A stretch of DNA of 64,000 bases from Rhodoplanes sp. Z2-YC6860 (GCF_001579845.1 NZ_CP007440.1:6904029-6968028), one strand, 5' to 3'; positions 34,652-44,016 are shown, counted from the first letter of the stretch. Made by a program: numbers and translations. The notes: generated by a model from the sequence alone, not told the origin.

Positions 34652-37048
34652 ATGAAAATCGTCGACGATTCGCCGCCGATCCTCACCGCGCTCGACCGGC
34701 CGAATTCCTACATCGGCCGTGCGGTGCCGCGACCGAACATCGCGCGGCTGACGCAGGGCCGTGCGCAATATGTCAGCGATGTCACGTTGCCACGCATGGC
34801 GCATGTCGCGTTCGTGCGGTCGCCGCATGCCCATGCGAAAATCAACAGCATCGACGCGGCGGCAGCGAAGAAAGCCCCTGGCGTCATCGCGGTTGTCACC
34901 GGCGCCGAACTATCCAAGATGATCACGCCCTGGGTCGGCGTGCTCACGCATCTCAAGGGCATCAAGTCCGCGCCACAGCATGCCATCGCGGTCGATCGCG
35001 CCTGCTGGGCCGGCGAAGCGGTCTGCGCCGTGGTGGCGCGCACCCGCGCCGAGGCCGAGGACGGCTGCGAACTGGTCCAGATCGACTACGAAGAGCTCGC
35101 CGCAGTCACCGATCCGGAAACCGCGCTCGATCCGGCGACGCCGGTGATCCATCCTTCGCTTGGCGACAATCTCACCTTCGAGCGCGTGCACGTTGCGGGC
35201 GATCCCGACAAGGGCTTCGCCGAAGCCGACGAAGTGATCGAGACCACATTCGTGTTCGGCCGCCATACCGGCGTCACCAACGAGCCTCGCTCCATTGTCG
35301 CCGATTGGAATCCCGGCGACCAGCGCATGACCGTGTACCAGGGCACGCAGGCGCCGCACATGATGCAGAACCTGTTCGCCAAGCATCTTGGCCTGCAGGA
35401 GCACCAGGTCCGCGTCATCACCAAGGACGTCGGCGGCTCGTTCGGCATCAAGGTGCACACCTATGCGGACGAGATGGCGGCGGTGGCGCTCTCGAAGCTG
35501 CTCCGGCGCCCGATCAAGTTCGTCGCCGACCGCATCGAGAGCTTCGTCACCGACATCCATGCCCGCGACCATCGCGTGAAGGCGCGGATCGGGATCAAGA
35601 ACGACGGCTCCATCACGGCCTGGGAGATCGACGACCTCACCGGCATCGGCCCCTACTCGGTCTATCCGCGCACCTCGGGCATCGAAGCCAACCAGGTGGT
35701 GAACCTCACCGGCGGGCCCTACACGTGCGGCAACTACAAGGCCCGCGCCCGCGTCGTGTTTCAGAACAAGAACGTGATGTGCCAGTACCGCGCGGTCGGC
35801 CATCCGATCGCGACGGCCGTCACCGAAGGCCTCGTCGAACTCGCCGCGGCCAAGATCGGCATGGACCCGCTGGAGATCCGGCGACGCAATCTCATTCCCG
35901 ACGACGCTCATCCGTCGCAAGGACCGTCGGGCATCAAATACGAGGCATTGTCGAACCACGAGGCGCTCGCCCATCTCGATGCGATGATGAACTACGCCGG
36001 ATTGCGCGCCGAGCAGGAGAGATTGCGAAAGCAAGGCATCTACCGGGGCATCGGCTTCGCGAGCTTCGTCGAGGTGACCAATCCGAGCGCGGCGTTCTAC
36101 GGCGTCGGCGGCGCGCGCATCTCGGCGCAAGACGGCGCCACTGTGCGGCTCGACTCCACCGGCGCGATCTTCTGCCACATCGGCGTCTCCGAGCAGGGCC
36201 AGGGCGCCGAGGCGGTGGTCGCGCAATGCGTGGCGTCATCGTTCGGCGTCCCGATGGACAAGGTTCGCGTCATCATGGGCGACACCGACAACACGCCCTA
36301 TGGCGGCGGCACCTGGGCGTCGCGCGCGGCCGGCATCGGTGGCGAGGCCGCCTGGCAGGCCGGCAAGGCACTGCGGCAGAACGTGCTGGCGGTCGCGGGC
36401 TCGATCCTGCAAGCCAAGCCCGAGACGCTCGACATCAGCAATGGCGTGGTGGTCGACAAGGGAAGCAATACCGAGCGCATCGGGCTCGACGAGGTCGCAC
36501 GCATCGCCTACTTCCGCCCCGATACGCTGCCGGCCGGCGTGCAGGCCGAGCTCGTCGCGACGCGGCACTATGTGCCGCGGCAATGGGCCTTTTCGTTCAC
36601 CAACGGTATCCAGGCGAGTTGGCTCGAGGTCGACACCGACTCTGGCTTTGTCACATTGCTGAAACATTGGTGCGTCGAAGACTGTGGCACCGTGATCAAC
36701 CCGCAGCTCGTTGACGAACAGGTCCGCGGCGGCGTGGTGCAGGGCATCGGCGCCGCGCTGTTCGAGCACTGCCAATATGACGCGCGCGGACAACTTCTGA
36801 ACGGCAACATGGCCGACTATCTCGTGCCGATGGCGGTCGAGATGCCGGATATTGAAGTGGGCCATGTGGTGACACCGACTGCCGACTCCGAATTGGGCGC
36901 CAAAGGCGCCGGCGAAGCCGGCACCGCCGGCGCGCCGGGCTCGGTCATGAACGCCATCAACGACGCATTGCGGCCATTGGGCGCCGTCCCGCTGACCGAC
37001 ATGCCGTTCACGCCCGACAAGATTCTGCGCGCGTTAGGCAAGGTCTAA
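34652..37048 (+). CDS. Molybdenum hydroxylase catalytic subunit (CoxL/XdhB family)
   Basis: Large subunit (798 residues) carrying the molybdopterin cytosine dinucleotide centre, hydroxylating a carbon with water as oxygen donor. Recognisable stretches are the N-terminal YVSDVTLPRMAHVAFVRSPHAHA, the MPT-binding GGSFGIKVHTYADE, CQYRAVGHPIATAVTEG in the active-site loop (not the CO-specific AYRCSFR) and EAGTAGAPGSVMNAINDAL with the conserved Glu after GAKGAG. It is therefore a general aldehyde/heterocycle hydroxylase, not a CO dehydrogenase. The start ATG at 34652 forms part of the second GCCATGA copy. Confidence 0.93.
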   Translation: MKIVDDSPPILTALDRPNSYIGRAVPRPNIARLTQGRAQYVSDVTLPRMAHVAFVRSPHAHAKINSIDAAAAKKAPGVIAVVTGAELSKMITPWVGVLTHLKGIKSAPQHAIAVDRACWAGEAVCAVVARTRAEAEDGCELVQIDYEELAAVTDPETALDPATPVIHPSLGDNLTFERVHVAGDPDKGFAEADEVIETTFVFGRHTGVTNEPRSIVADWNPGDQRMTVYQGTQAPHMMQNLFAKHLGLQEHQVRVITKDVGGSFGIKVHTYADEMAAVALSKLLRRPIKFVADRIESFVTDIHARDHRVKARIGIKNDGSITAWEIDDLTGIGPYSVYPRTSGIEANQVVNLTGGPYTCGNYKARARVVFQNKNVMCQYRAVGHPIATAVTEGLVELAAAKIGMDPLEIRRRNLIPDDAHPSQGPSGIKYEALSNHEALAHLDAMMNYAGLRAEQERLRKQGIYRGIGFASFVEVTNPSAAFYGVGGARISAQDGATVRLDSTGAIFCHIGVSEQGQGAEAVVAQCVASSFGVPMDKVRVIMGDTDNTPYGGGTWASRAAGIGGEAAWQAGKALRQNVLAVAGSILQAKPETLDISNGVVVDKGSNTERIGLDEVARIAYFRPDTLPAGVQAELVATRHYVPRQWAFSFTNGIQASWLEVDTDSGFVTLLKHWCVEDCGTVINPQLVDEQVRGGVVQGIGAALFEHCQYDARGQLLNGNMADYLVPMAVEMPDIEVGHVVTPTADSELGAKGAGEAGTAGAPGSVMNAINDALRPLGAVPLTDMPFTPDKILRALGKV

Positions 37049-37148
37049 CCAATCTCTCCGTAGACGGAACGCGGCGGGTTGGCCAAAATCCACCCGCCGT
37101 CCGGCACAGTGTTGGGCGGACAACGAAAAGCTTGGAGGGAATCGGGTC

Positions 37149-38102
37149 ATGGATATCAAAGTGGGACGCAAGGCGATCGAGGAAGCCTCCAAGAAGCTTT
37201 CCAACTGGGGCCGCTGGGGCAAGGACGACCATATCGGCACGCTCAACCACGTCACGCCCGAAGATATCGCCAACGCCGCCAAGCTGATCAAAGCCGGCAA
37301 GACGTTCGCGCTCGGCATCCCGCTCGACCGCGACGGCCCGCAGAACGGACTGTTCGGCGGCCGCTTCAACCCGATCCACCAGATGCTCGCCACCGGCACC
37401 GACGCCGTCGCCGGCCAGCAGGATTGGAACAAGATCCGCTACGCCGACGACACGCTGAACCTCTGCGTCCAGGGCGCGACGCACTGGGACGCGCTCGGAC
37501 ACATCTTCTTCGACGACAAGTGCTACAACGGCCATGACGCAAAGCTGATCGACTCGCGTGGCCTCTCGGTGCTCGGCATCGAACACTCCAAGAGCAAGAT
37601 GGTCGGCCGCGGCGTGCTGCTCGACATCGCGCGCTTCCGCAAGGTGCCGTGGCTCAAAGACGGCGAAGGCATCTCCAACGACGAGTTGGATAAGTGCGCC
37701 AAGGATCAGAACGTCCAGATTCGCAAAGGCGACTTCGTCATCGTCCGCACCGGCCAGATGGAACGCTGCATGTCGGAGAAGCAGTGGGGCGGCTACGCGG
37801 GCGGCGATGCGCCGGGCGTGAAGTTCGAGAACTGCTACTGGTGCCAGGATAAGCAGGTCGCCGCGATCTGCTCCGACACCTGGGGCGTCGAAGTGCGGCC
37901 GAACGAAACCACGGAAGCCAACCAGCCGTGGCACTGGGTGGTGATCCCGGCGATGGGCCTCTGCATGGGCGAGATATTCTATTTGAAAGAGCTCGCCGAG
38001 GATTGCGAGCAGGACGGCGTCTACGAGTTCTTCTTCTGCGGGCCGCCGCTGATCATCACCGGCGGCACCGGCTCGCCGATCAACCCGCAGGCCATCAAGT
38101 AA
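37149..38102 (+). CDS. Cyclase-family metal-dependent hydrolase
   Basis: Member of the putative cyclase (kynurenine-formamidase-like) family. The 317 residues include GATHWDALGHIFFDD, the family's H-x-D-x3-H zinc motif, and a downstream HWVVIPAMGLCMGE and IITGGTGSPINP. The N-terminal WGRWGKDDHIGTLNHVTPE is also family-typical. Such enzymes hydrolyse amides or lactones in small-molecule breakdown. GGAGGG lies eight bases before the ATG. It is followed by a repeat and a HisD-like gene. Confidence 0.9.
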   Translation: MDIKVGRKAIEEASKKLSNWGRWGKDDHIGTLNHVTPEDIANAAKLIKAGKTFALGIPLDRDGPQNGLFGGRFNPIHQMLATGTDAVAGQQDWNKIRYADDTLNLCVQGATHWDALGHIFFDDKCYNGHDAKLIDSRGLSVLGIEHSKSKMVGRGVLLDIARFRKVPWLKDGEGISNDELDKCAKDQNVQIRKGDFVIVRTGQMERCMSEKQWGGYAGGDAPGVKFENCYWCQDKQVAAICSDTWGVEVRPNETTEANQPWHWVVIPAMGLCMGEIFYLKELAEDCEQDGVYEFFFCGPPLIITGGTGSPINPQAIK

Positions 38103-38177
38103 AGCCGGCCGACGGCTACCCGGACGCCGACGGCTAGTGTCCATCCGAATTGAAGCTAGCCCGCGCAACATGCACAC

Positions 38178-38306
38178 TGTCACCCGCGGGCTTGACCCGC
38201 GGGTCCATTCGATGGCGCAACGACAACACACTCTTACGGCCGCCTTCGCTGCAGCCGCTCATGGATTGCCGGGTCACGGCGCTCACGCGCCGGCCCGGCA
38301 ATGACA
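38178..38306. repeat. Intergenic palindromic element (TGTCAC...ATGACA)
   Basis: CCCGCGGGCTTGACCCGCGGG at the left and GCCGGGTCA...GGCCCGGCAATGAC at the right form two hairpins with outer TGTCA and TGACA ends. This is the alphaproteobacterial 'ACCCGCGGGTCCAT...GATTGCCGGGTCA' style of repeat. It occupies most of the gap between the cyclase and HisD-like genes. Confidence 0.75.
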
Positions 38307-38369
38307 CCGCCGTTGTGGCCCGTGATTCAAGCCAACCGGGAACTGTTCTGGAATTCAGTGGAGGAAACT

Positions 38370-39677
38370 ATGGCTCGCTTTCTCAAGCGCGGGATGGACG
38401 CAAGCGCGATCAAGGCCGCCGATGCGCAAGTGCGCAGCACGGTCGAAGGCATCCTGGCGCAGGTCGAGGAGAGGAAAGACGTGGCGATCCGCGAGTTGTC
38501 GAAGAAGTTCGACAATTGGGAGCCGAAAGATTTCCGGCTGACGCCCGCCGAGATCGAGAAAGCTATTTCGCAGGTCTCAAAGCGCGACCTCGACGACATC
38601 AAGTTCGCTCAGGCCCAGGTCCGAAACTTCGCGCAGAAGCAGAAGGACACCATGAAGGACCTGGAGGTCGAGACGCAGCCCGGCGTCATCCTCGGCCATC
38701 GCCACATCCCGGTGAACGCCATCGGCTGCTACGTGCCGGGCGGGCGCTATCCGATGGTGGCATCCGCGCACATGTCGATCGTCACGGCGCGCGTCGCCGG
38801 TGTGAAGCGCATCATCGCCTGCGCGCCGCCATTCAAGGGCGGGCCGCACCCGGCGATCGTTGCCGCGATGCATTTCGGCGGCGCCGACGAAATCTACGTG
38901 CTGGGCGGCGTGCAGGCGGTCGCCGCCATGGCGCTCGGCACCGAGACCATCGCGCCGGTCGACATGATCGTCGGCCCCGGCAATGCCTATGTGGCCGAGG
39001 CCAAGCGCCAGCTGTTCGGCCGCGTCGGCATCGACTTGCTCGCGGGCCCGACCGAAACGCTGGTGATCGCCGACGACACGGTCGATGGCGAGATCTGCGC
39101 CACCGACCTCCTTGGCCAGGCCGAGCACGGGCCGACTTCGCCGGCTGTGCTGCTGACCAACTCCGAGAAGCTCGCCCGCGACACCATGAGCGAGATCGAG
39201 CGGCTCCTGAAAATCCTGCCTACCGCTGACGCCGCCGGCAAAGCCTGGGCCGACTTCGGCGAGGTGATCGTCTGCGACAGCGAGGACGAGATGGTGCAGG
39301 AGGCCGACCGCATCGCCTCCGAGCACGTCCAGGTGATGACGCGCGATCCGGACCACTTCCTCAACAACATGAAGAACTACGGCTCGCTGTTCCTCGGCCC
39401 CCGCACCAACGTCGCCTATGGCGACAAGGTGATCGGCACCAACCACACGCTGCCGACCAAGAAGGCGGCGCGCTACACCGGCGGTCTCTGGGTCGGCAAG
39501 TTCCTCAAGACCTGCACCTACCAGAAGGTGATGACCGACCAGGCGAGCGCGATGATCGGCGAGTATTGCTCCAGGCTTTGCATGCTGGAAGGCTTCTCGG
39601 CCCACGCCGAGCAGGCCAATGTCCGCGTGCGGCGTTATGGCGGCCGCAACGTGCCCTACGCGCAAGCCGCGGAGTGA
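38370..39677 (+). CDS. HisD-like dehydrogenase (histidinol dehydrogenase family)
   Basis: A 435-residue NAD-linked four-electron dehydrogenase family member, normally oxidising L-histidinol to histidine. The zinc and catalytic positions are kept: QAEHG (Gln/His ligands), SEHVQVM (catalytic Glu and His), [15 protein letters not shown] (Asp ligand) and [14 protein letters not shown] (His ligand). Nucleotide binding is in [20 protein letters not shown]. The ATG at 38370 has GGAGGAAACT before it; the frame is open 23 codons earlier. The catabolic surroundings and absence of other his genes make a role on another alcohol, as in sulfonate-degradation HisD relatives, more likely than histidine synthesis. 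Confidence 0.88.
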   Translation: MARFLKRGMDASAIKAADAQVRSTVEGILAQVEERKDVAIRELSKKFDNWEPKDFRLTPAEIEKAISQVSKRDLDDIKFAQAQVRNFAQKQKDTMKDLEVETQPGVILGHRHIPVNAIGCYVPGGRYPMVASAHMSIVTARVAGVKRIIACAPPFKGGPHPAIVAAMHFGGADEIYVLGGVQAVAAMALGTETIAPVDMIVGPGNAYVAEAKRQLFGRVGIDLLAGPTETLVIADDTVDGEICATDLLGQAEHGPTSPAVLLTNSEKLARDTMSEIERLLKILPTADAAGKAWADFGEVIVCDSEDEMVQEADRIASEHVQVMTRDPDHFLNNMKNYGSLFLGPRTNVAYGDKVIGTNHTLPTKKAARYTGGLWVGKFLKTCTYQKVMTDQASAMIGEYCSRLCMLEGFSAHAEQANVRVRRYGGRNVPYAQAAE

Positions 39678-39715
39678 TCCGCGGCGCGACGGGTTGAAGG
39701 ATTAAGGGGCAATCC

Positions 39716-40117
39716 ATGATCCCCACAATCGTGCCGTTCTATGCCGCGGTGCTCGGCCTGATCTTCATCTTTCTGTCGGCGCGCGTGATCGTCGCGCGCC
39801 GGCAGTTCCGCATCAGGCTTGGCTCCGGCGGACAAGAACCGCTCGAGCGCCGCATCCGCGTGCAAGGCAATTTCGCCGAATACGTCCCGCTCACGATTAT
39901 CCTGCTCACCTTCCTCGAGCTTTATGGCGCCGCGCGATGGCTCATTCACGCGCTCTGCATCGCGCTGATCCTCGGGCGTTGCCTGCATGCCTATTGCGTC
40001 AGCCGGACCGACGAAGACATCCGTCAGCGCCGCGCCGCCATGGGACTGACATTCGGCGCGCTGGCCATCGCGGCGATCGGTGTGGTTTTCTATTCCGGTC
40101 AGCGGTTGCTCGGATAA
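39716..40117 (+). CDS. MAPEG-family membrane protein
   Basis: A 133-residue integral membrane protein with four hydrophobic segments (about 5-24, 58-74, 76-92 and 106-126). The motif ERRIRVQGNFAEYVPLTIILLTFLELYG is the MAPEG signature region. MAPEG proteins are trimeric glutathione- or lipid-linked enzymes; bacterial members are mostly uncharacterised. It lies 38 bp after the HisD-like gene and 10 bp before an SDR gene. AAGGGGC precedes the start. Confidence 0.88.
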   Translation: MIPTIVPFYAAVLGLIFIFLSARVIVARRQFRIRLGSGGQEPLERRIRVQGNFAEYVPLTIILLTFLELYGAARWLIHALCIALILGRCLHAYCVSRTDEDIRQRRAAMGLTFGALAIAAIGVVFYSGQRLLG

Positions 40118-40127
40118 AGGACGCACC

Positions 40128-40901
40128 ATGCCGTCGATCGATCTCGCCAAGACGCCGTCGTTTCGTCTCGACGGCAAGCGTGCGCTGGTGACCGGCGGCG
40201 GTCGCGGCATCGGGCTTGCGGCGGCATCGGCGCTGGCTGCGGCCGGCGCGCATGTGACTCTCGCGGCGCGGACCAAAGCCGAGATCGAGGATGCAGCGGC
40301 AGCGATCCGCGCGCGCGGCGAAAAGGCCGACGCGCTGGTGCTCGACGTCACCGACATCGATGCCGCGCGGAAGGCTCTTGCCGCAGCCGAGCCTTATCAT
40401 GTGCTGGTCAACAACGCCGGCATGAACCGGCCGGCCCACCTGCCGGACGTCAAGGTCGAGGACTTCGACGCGATCTTCGGGCTCAACGTCCGCGCTGCAT
40501 TCTTCATGGCGCAAACTGTGGCGCTGCGTCTGATCGCGGCGAAACAGCCGGGCTCGATCATCAACATCTCATCGCAGATGGGCCATGTCGGCGCCGCGCG
40601 TCGCACCGTCTATTGCGCGTCCAAGCACGCCATGGAAGGTTTCACCAAGGCAATGGCTATCGAGCTTGCGCCGCACAACATCCGGGTCAACAGCCTCGGT
40701 CCGACGTTTCTCGAAACGCCGATGACCAAGCCGTTCTTCGAGAACAAGGCGTTCCGCGACGAGGTGCTGTCGAAGATCAAGCTCGGCCGGCTCGGACAGC
40801 TCGAAGAACTCAACGGCGCGATTGTGTTTCTCGCCTCCGATGCCTCTTCGCTGATGACCGGTTCGGCGCTGGTGCTCGACGGCGGCTGGACCGCCGAATA
40901 G
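40128..40901 (+). CDS. Short-chain dehydrogenase/reductase with intact active site
   Basis: A 257-residue SDR with NAD(P) motif ALVTGGGRGIGLAAASALAA, NNAGM, NISSQMG (catalytic Ser) and VYCASKHAMEG (Tyr and Lys). It ends in SALVLDGGWTAE, a normal C-terminus. The start is the ATG at 40128; the longer frame is inside the preceding gene. It is probably a secondary alcohol or keto-acyl oxidoreductase of the same operon as the HisD-like enzyme. In contrast to the 28368-27580 SDR it should be active. Confidence 0.93.
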   Translation: MPSIDLAKTPSFRLDGKRALVTGGGRGIGLAAASALAAAGAHVTLAARTKAEIEDAAAAIRARGEKADALVLDVTDIDAARKALAAAEPYHVLVNNAGMNRPAHLPDVKVEDFDAIFGLNVRAAFFMAQTVALRLIAAKQPGSIINISSQMGHVGAARRTVYCASKHAMEGFTKAMAIELAPHNIRVNSLGPTFLETPMTKPFFENKAFRDEVLSKIKLGRLGQLEELNGAIVFLASDASSLMTGSALVLDGGWTAE

Positions 40902-40910
40902 GAGACTTTC

Positions 40911-41720
40911 ATGACGTTTCGATTTCTGCTGCTTGCACTGTCATTGCTGGCGTCCGCCCTGCCCGCCGCGGCGCAGGACCGCATGGAGCGCATTCTTTCG
41001 AGCAAGGTGCTGCGCGTCGGCACCACGATGGACACGCCGGTGTTCAGCATGCGCAATGCCACGTCCGGTCAGCTTGAAGGCCTCGATATGGACGCACTCG
41101 CGACGCTCTCGCAGGCGCTGGGCGGCGTGAAGGTCGAATACGTCAAGATGACCTTCGGCACGATGCTGACGGATCTGCTGGCCGACAAATTCGATTTCGC
41201 CATGTCCGGCATGGGCCGTACGTTGGAGCGCGCACGCACTGCGACGTTCTCGCGGCCTTACATGCGTTACGGCAAGCTGCTCATCGTCCGCGCGGCCGAC
41301 AAGGACAAGTACCACTCGCTGGAGGACCTCGACAAAGCAGGTCTGAAGATCGCCTACAACCAGGGCGGCCTGAACGAACGCTTTGCCAAGGTGCGATTCA
41401 AGAATGCGGCGCCCGCGGGATATGCCAGCAACGAATTGGCCTACGCCGATCTGATCGACGGCAAGGCCGACGCGCAGGTGGCGGACTCGACATCAGCGGT
41501 CTATCTCGCTGCGAAAGACCCGCGCGTGGTGGTGATGAACCCGCAAAACGTGTTCGACCCGGTCTATGTCGCGATCCTGATCCGCCGCGAGGACCAGACG
41601 CTCTTGAACTACATCAACATCTGGCTCGACCAGATCGAGATGGACGGCACGCTCGCGAAAATCCGCAACAAGTGGCTGCCGGGCTATCCGACCGCGGGCT
41701 GGCCCAGCGAACCGCGGTAG
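40911..41720 (+). CDS. ABC-type solute-binding protein, family 3
   Basis: A 269-residue periplasmic binding protein with signal peptide MTFRFLLLALSLLASALPAA ending AQDR. The amino-acid/organic-acid family 3 core reads VLRVGTTMDTPVFSM, GLDMDALATLSQALGG, FDFAMSGMGRTLERARTATFSRPY and IAYNQGGLNERFAK. No matching permease is adjacent, so it may pair with one elsewhere. GGAGACTTTC precedes the ATG. It ends the HisD-MAPEG-SDR set 9 bp after the SDR gene, which suggests that it supplies that pathway. Confidence 0.88.
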   Translation: MTFRFLLLALSLLASALPAAAQDRMERILSSKVLRVGTTMDTPVFSMRNATSGQLEGLDMDALATLSQALGGVKVEYVKMTFGTMLTDLLADKFDFAMSGMGRTLERARTATFSRPYMRYGKLLIVRAADKDKYHSLEDLDKAGLKIAYNQGGLNERFAKVRFKNAAPAGYASNELAYADLIDGKADAQVADSTSAVYLAAKDPRVVVMNPQNVFDPVYVAILIRREDQTLLNYINIWLDQIEMDGTLAKIRNKWLPGYPTAGWPSEPR

Positions 41721-41730
41721 TTCGCTCCGC

Positions 41731-41855
41731 CCTCATCCTGAGGAGCGGCGCGAAGCGCCGCGTCTCGAAGGACGAGGGCGGCCACGCTGGTGCAGCATCC
41801 GGGCGGGCGGCCATCCTTCGAGATGCCAGCCTTCGGCTGGCTCCTCAGGATGAAG
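41731..41855. repeat. REP-like palindromic element, same family as 18148-18257
   Basis: CCTCATCCTGAGGAGCGGCG, a GCGAAGCGC hairpin and CGTCTCGAAGG are followed by an inverted half with CCTTCGAGATG, CCAGCCTTCGGCTGG and CTCCTCAGGATGA. The two halves can pair as one ~125-bp cruciform between converging genes. Confidence 0.85.
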
Positions 41856-41887
41856 CCGGTAGAGAGTGGCGTGTCCGGAAGCAAAAG

Positions 41888-42886
41888 TTAAAACAGCTTC
41901 TTCAGCACCTGCGGATTGAAGCAGCTCATCGGCGGCGTTCCTTCAATCAGCGCGATGGTGTTGTCGACCACGACGTGGGCCATACCCTCGCGCAGCTCCA
42001 GCACGGCGCTGCCGAGATGCGGCGTCAGCACCACATTCGGCATCGTCACCAATTCAGGCGAAAGTTGCGGCTCGTGCTCGAACACATCGAGGCCTGCGCC
42101 GGCGATCTTCTTCTCCTGAAGGGCCCGCACCAAAGCGGCCTCGTCGATCACCGGCCCGCGCGAGGTGTTGATGACGAAGGCCGTGGGCTTCATCAGCGCG
42201 AACTGCCGGTCGCTCATCAGGTGCCGGGTCTCGGGTGAAAGCTGCGGATGCAGCGAGACGAAATCCGCCTCACGGAGGAGATCGTCGAAGCTCCGGTGGC
42301 CGGCCTCGAACTTCGCTTCCTCGTCGGGCGGGAGACGTCGCGGATCGGCATAGATGATCTTCATCTCGAAGCCGCGGCCGCGCCGTGCCATGGCCTGACC
42401 GATGCGGCCGAAGCCGATCAGACCCAGCGTCTTGCCGGTGACGGCCGCGCCCGCCAAGTGGTTCGACTGCGAACCCGGATAGATGCCCTGGCGATACAGC
42501 TTGTCGCCGAGCGCGATGTTGCGCGCGACCGAAAGCAGCAGGCCGAAACCGATATCGGCCGTCGAGTTGGTGACGATCGCCGGAATGTTGGTGACCGGAA
42601 TGCCGAGTTCGGTGGCCGACGCCAGATCGATGCGATCCTGCGTGATGTTCATCGACGACACCGCCTTGAGCGCAGGGTTAGCGGTCAGCACGTCGCGGTC
42701 GACGGTGTCGTGCAGCAGCGAGACGAGAATGTCGCAGCGCTTCACCGCGTCGATCAACTTGTCCTTCGGCAGGACCTTGCTGGAATCGCCGTTGACCTCG
42801 ACATCGGCGACAACGCGCAGCCGCGCCAGCGCACTTTCCGCGATCGGCTGGGTGACGAAAACCCGCGGCTTGCTCACGACATACAA
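41888..42886 (-). CDS. D-2-hydroxyacid dehydrogenase (glyoxylate/hydroxypyruvate reductase-like)
   Basis: A 332-residue NAD(P)-dependent enzyme. It has the Rossmann motif LIGFGRIGQAMARRGRG, catalytic Arg in NTSRGPVIDE, Glu in EHEPQLSPE and His in TPHLGSAVLELREG. The N-terminal half (MYVVSKPRVFVTQPIAESAL) is the substrate-binding domain. It probably interconverts a 2-keto acid and its D-2-hydroxy acid. The gene starts 29 bp past the LLM oxidoreductase stop on the same strand, so the two likely share a transcript that begins at the LysR divergon. Confidence 0.92.
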   Translation of the reverse strand: MYVVSKPRVFVTQPIAESALARLRVVADVEVNGDSSKVLPKDKLIDAVKRCDILVSLLHDTVDRDVLTANPALKAVSSMNITQDRIDLASATELGIPVTNIPAIVTNSTADIGFGLLLSVARNIALGDKLYRQGIYPGSQSNHLAGAAVTGKTLGLIGFGRIGQAMARRGRGFEMKIIYADPRRLPPDEEAKFEAGHRSFDDLLREADFVSLHPQLSPETRHLMSDRQFALMKPTAFVINTSRGPVIDEAALVRALQEKKIAGAGLDVFEHEPQLSPELVTMPNVVLTPHLGSAVLELREGMAHVVVDNTIALIEGTPPMSCFNPQVLKKLF

Positions 42887-42915
42887 CTCGCGATGATTGG
42901 CCGACGAAGGCCGGC

Positions 42916-44016
42916 CTAGGACGCCCTGGCCACCGGTTTGATGGCGGCGTTGACCTTAGGCATCACCTTCTCGGCGAGCAAGGTCATCGAGCGCTTGGCA
43001 AGCGTCACGTCACGCCAGTCCTTGCCGGCATAAAGCAACGTGCCGAAGTCGCCGACCCGCTCGCGGAATCTGAGGATCTCGTCCGCGACCTTTTCGGGCG
43101 AGCCGTAGATGATCAGGTCCTTGCAGATGCCGTCGAGCGTGACCTCGCTGTCGGGCTGATCGCGCCGCGTCTTGAACAGCTCGAGCCGGCCGCGCTTCAG
43201 CTTGGTATAGAGCTGGCTGTAATAGTAACGATACGGGCTGCCCGGATCGCTGACATAAGCCTCGGCGGTCTTGTCGTCGTCTGCGACGAAGATGCTTTTC
43301 GCGACGCGCCAGTTCGCCGGATCGGCCGGCCGGCCGACGCGCTCGCAGCCTTCCACATAGCGCGGCCAGTGGCTCTTCACCCATTCCGGCATCAGGAAGT
43401 TCGCCGAGATCGGCTCCCAGCCGCGCGCCGCGGCCTCGGTGACGCCCTTGGAGAACGGCGCCACGGCTGTCACCACGATCGGCGGGTGCGGCCTTTGCAG
43501 CGGCTTCGGCAGGAAGCCTTGGCCGATCTCCGGCAAGAATTGCTTCTCGATCTTGATGTTCCAGTATTTGCCTTCGATGTTGTAGGGCGGCTCGCCCTTC
43601 CAGATCGCCAGCACCGTGTTGATGGCTTCGAGGAACATCGCGCCGCGGTCGGCGTCGAGCACGCCGAACGCCTCGGCGTCTGAGAGGAGACCGCCCGGGC
43701 TGATGCCGAAGATGAAACGGCCGTCGAGCATGTGGTCGAGCATCGCGATGTTGGCCGCGACCGCCGCCGGATGCTGGTTCGGCATGTTGATGGTGCCGGT
43801 GCCGAGCTTGATGGTCTTGGTGTTGTGGATGAGGCTCGCGATGAACACCATGCACGAGGTGATGTTCTCGGCGCGATCGGTCGAGTGCTCCCCGACATAG
43901 CCCTCGGTGAAGCCAAGCTTGTCGGCAAGCAGGAAGGCCTCGCGGTCCTCGCGCAGCGATGTCCGCCAATCCTTGTTCAGCGGATGGATCGGCATCGTGA
44001 AGAAGCCGAGCTTCAT
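42916..44016 (-). CDS. LLM-class flavin-dependent oxidoreductase
   Basis: A 366-residue luciferase-like monooxygenase using FMN/F420-type chemistry on a small organic compound. Family stretches are GYVGEHSTDRAENITSCMVF, TKTIKLGTGTINMPNQHPA, LDHMLDGRFIFGISPGG and SPEKVADEILRFRERVG. The ATG at 44016 has GGAGGG upstream; a longer frame adds 16 residues without similarity. It is divergent from a LysR-type regulator with a 102-bp gap, so it is a likely target of that regulator. Confidence 0.9.
   Translation of the reverse strand: MKLGFFTMPIHPLNKDWRTSLREDREAFLLADKLGFTEGYVGEHSTDRAENITSCMVFIASLIHNTKTIKLGTGTINMPNQHPAAVAANIAMLDHMLDGRFIFGISPGGLLSDAEAFGVLDADRGAMFLEAINTVLAIWKGEPPYNIEGKYWNIKIEKQFLPEIGQGFLPKPLQRPHPPIVVTAVAPFSKGVTEAAARGWEPISANFLMPEWVKSHWPRYVEGCERVGRPADPANWRVAKSIFVADDDKTAEAYVSDPGSPYRYYYSQLYTKLKRGRLELFKTRRDQPDSEVTLDGICKDLIIYGSPEKVADEILRFRERVGDFGTLLYAGKDWRDVTLAKRSMTLLAEKVMPKVNAAIKPVARAS

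Noticed and set aside
34416-34655. 79-codon frame as a functional protein
   Set aside because: It lies entirely within the repeat insert and has no protein-like composition; reported only as part of that repeat.
33931-37048. Carbon monoxide dehydrogenase
   Set aside because: The large subunit lacks the CO-specific AYRCSFR loop and reads CQYRAVGHP, so it is a general molybdenum hydroxylase.
37072-37099. Hairpin CGGCGGGT/ACCCGCCG after the large subunit gene as terminator
   Set aside because: Only 8 bp of stem, a 12-base loop and no T-run; not convincing.
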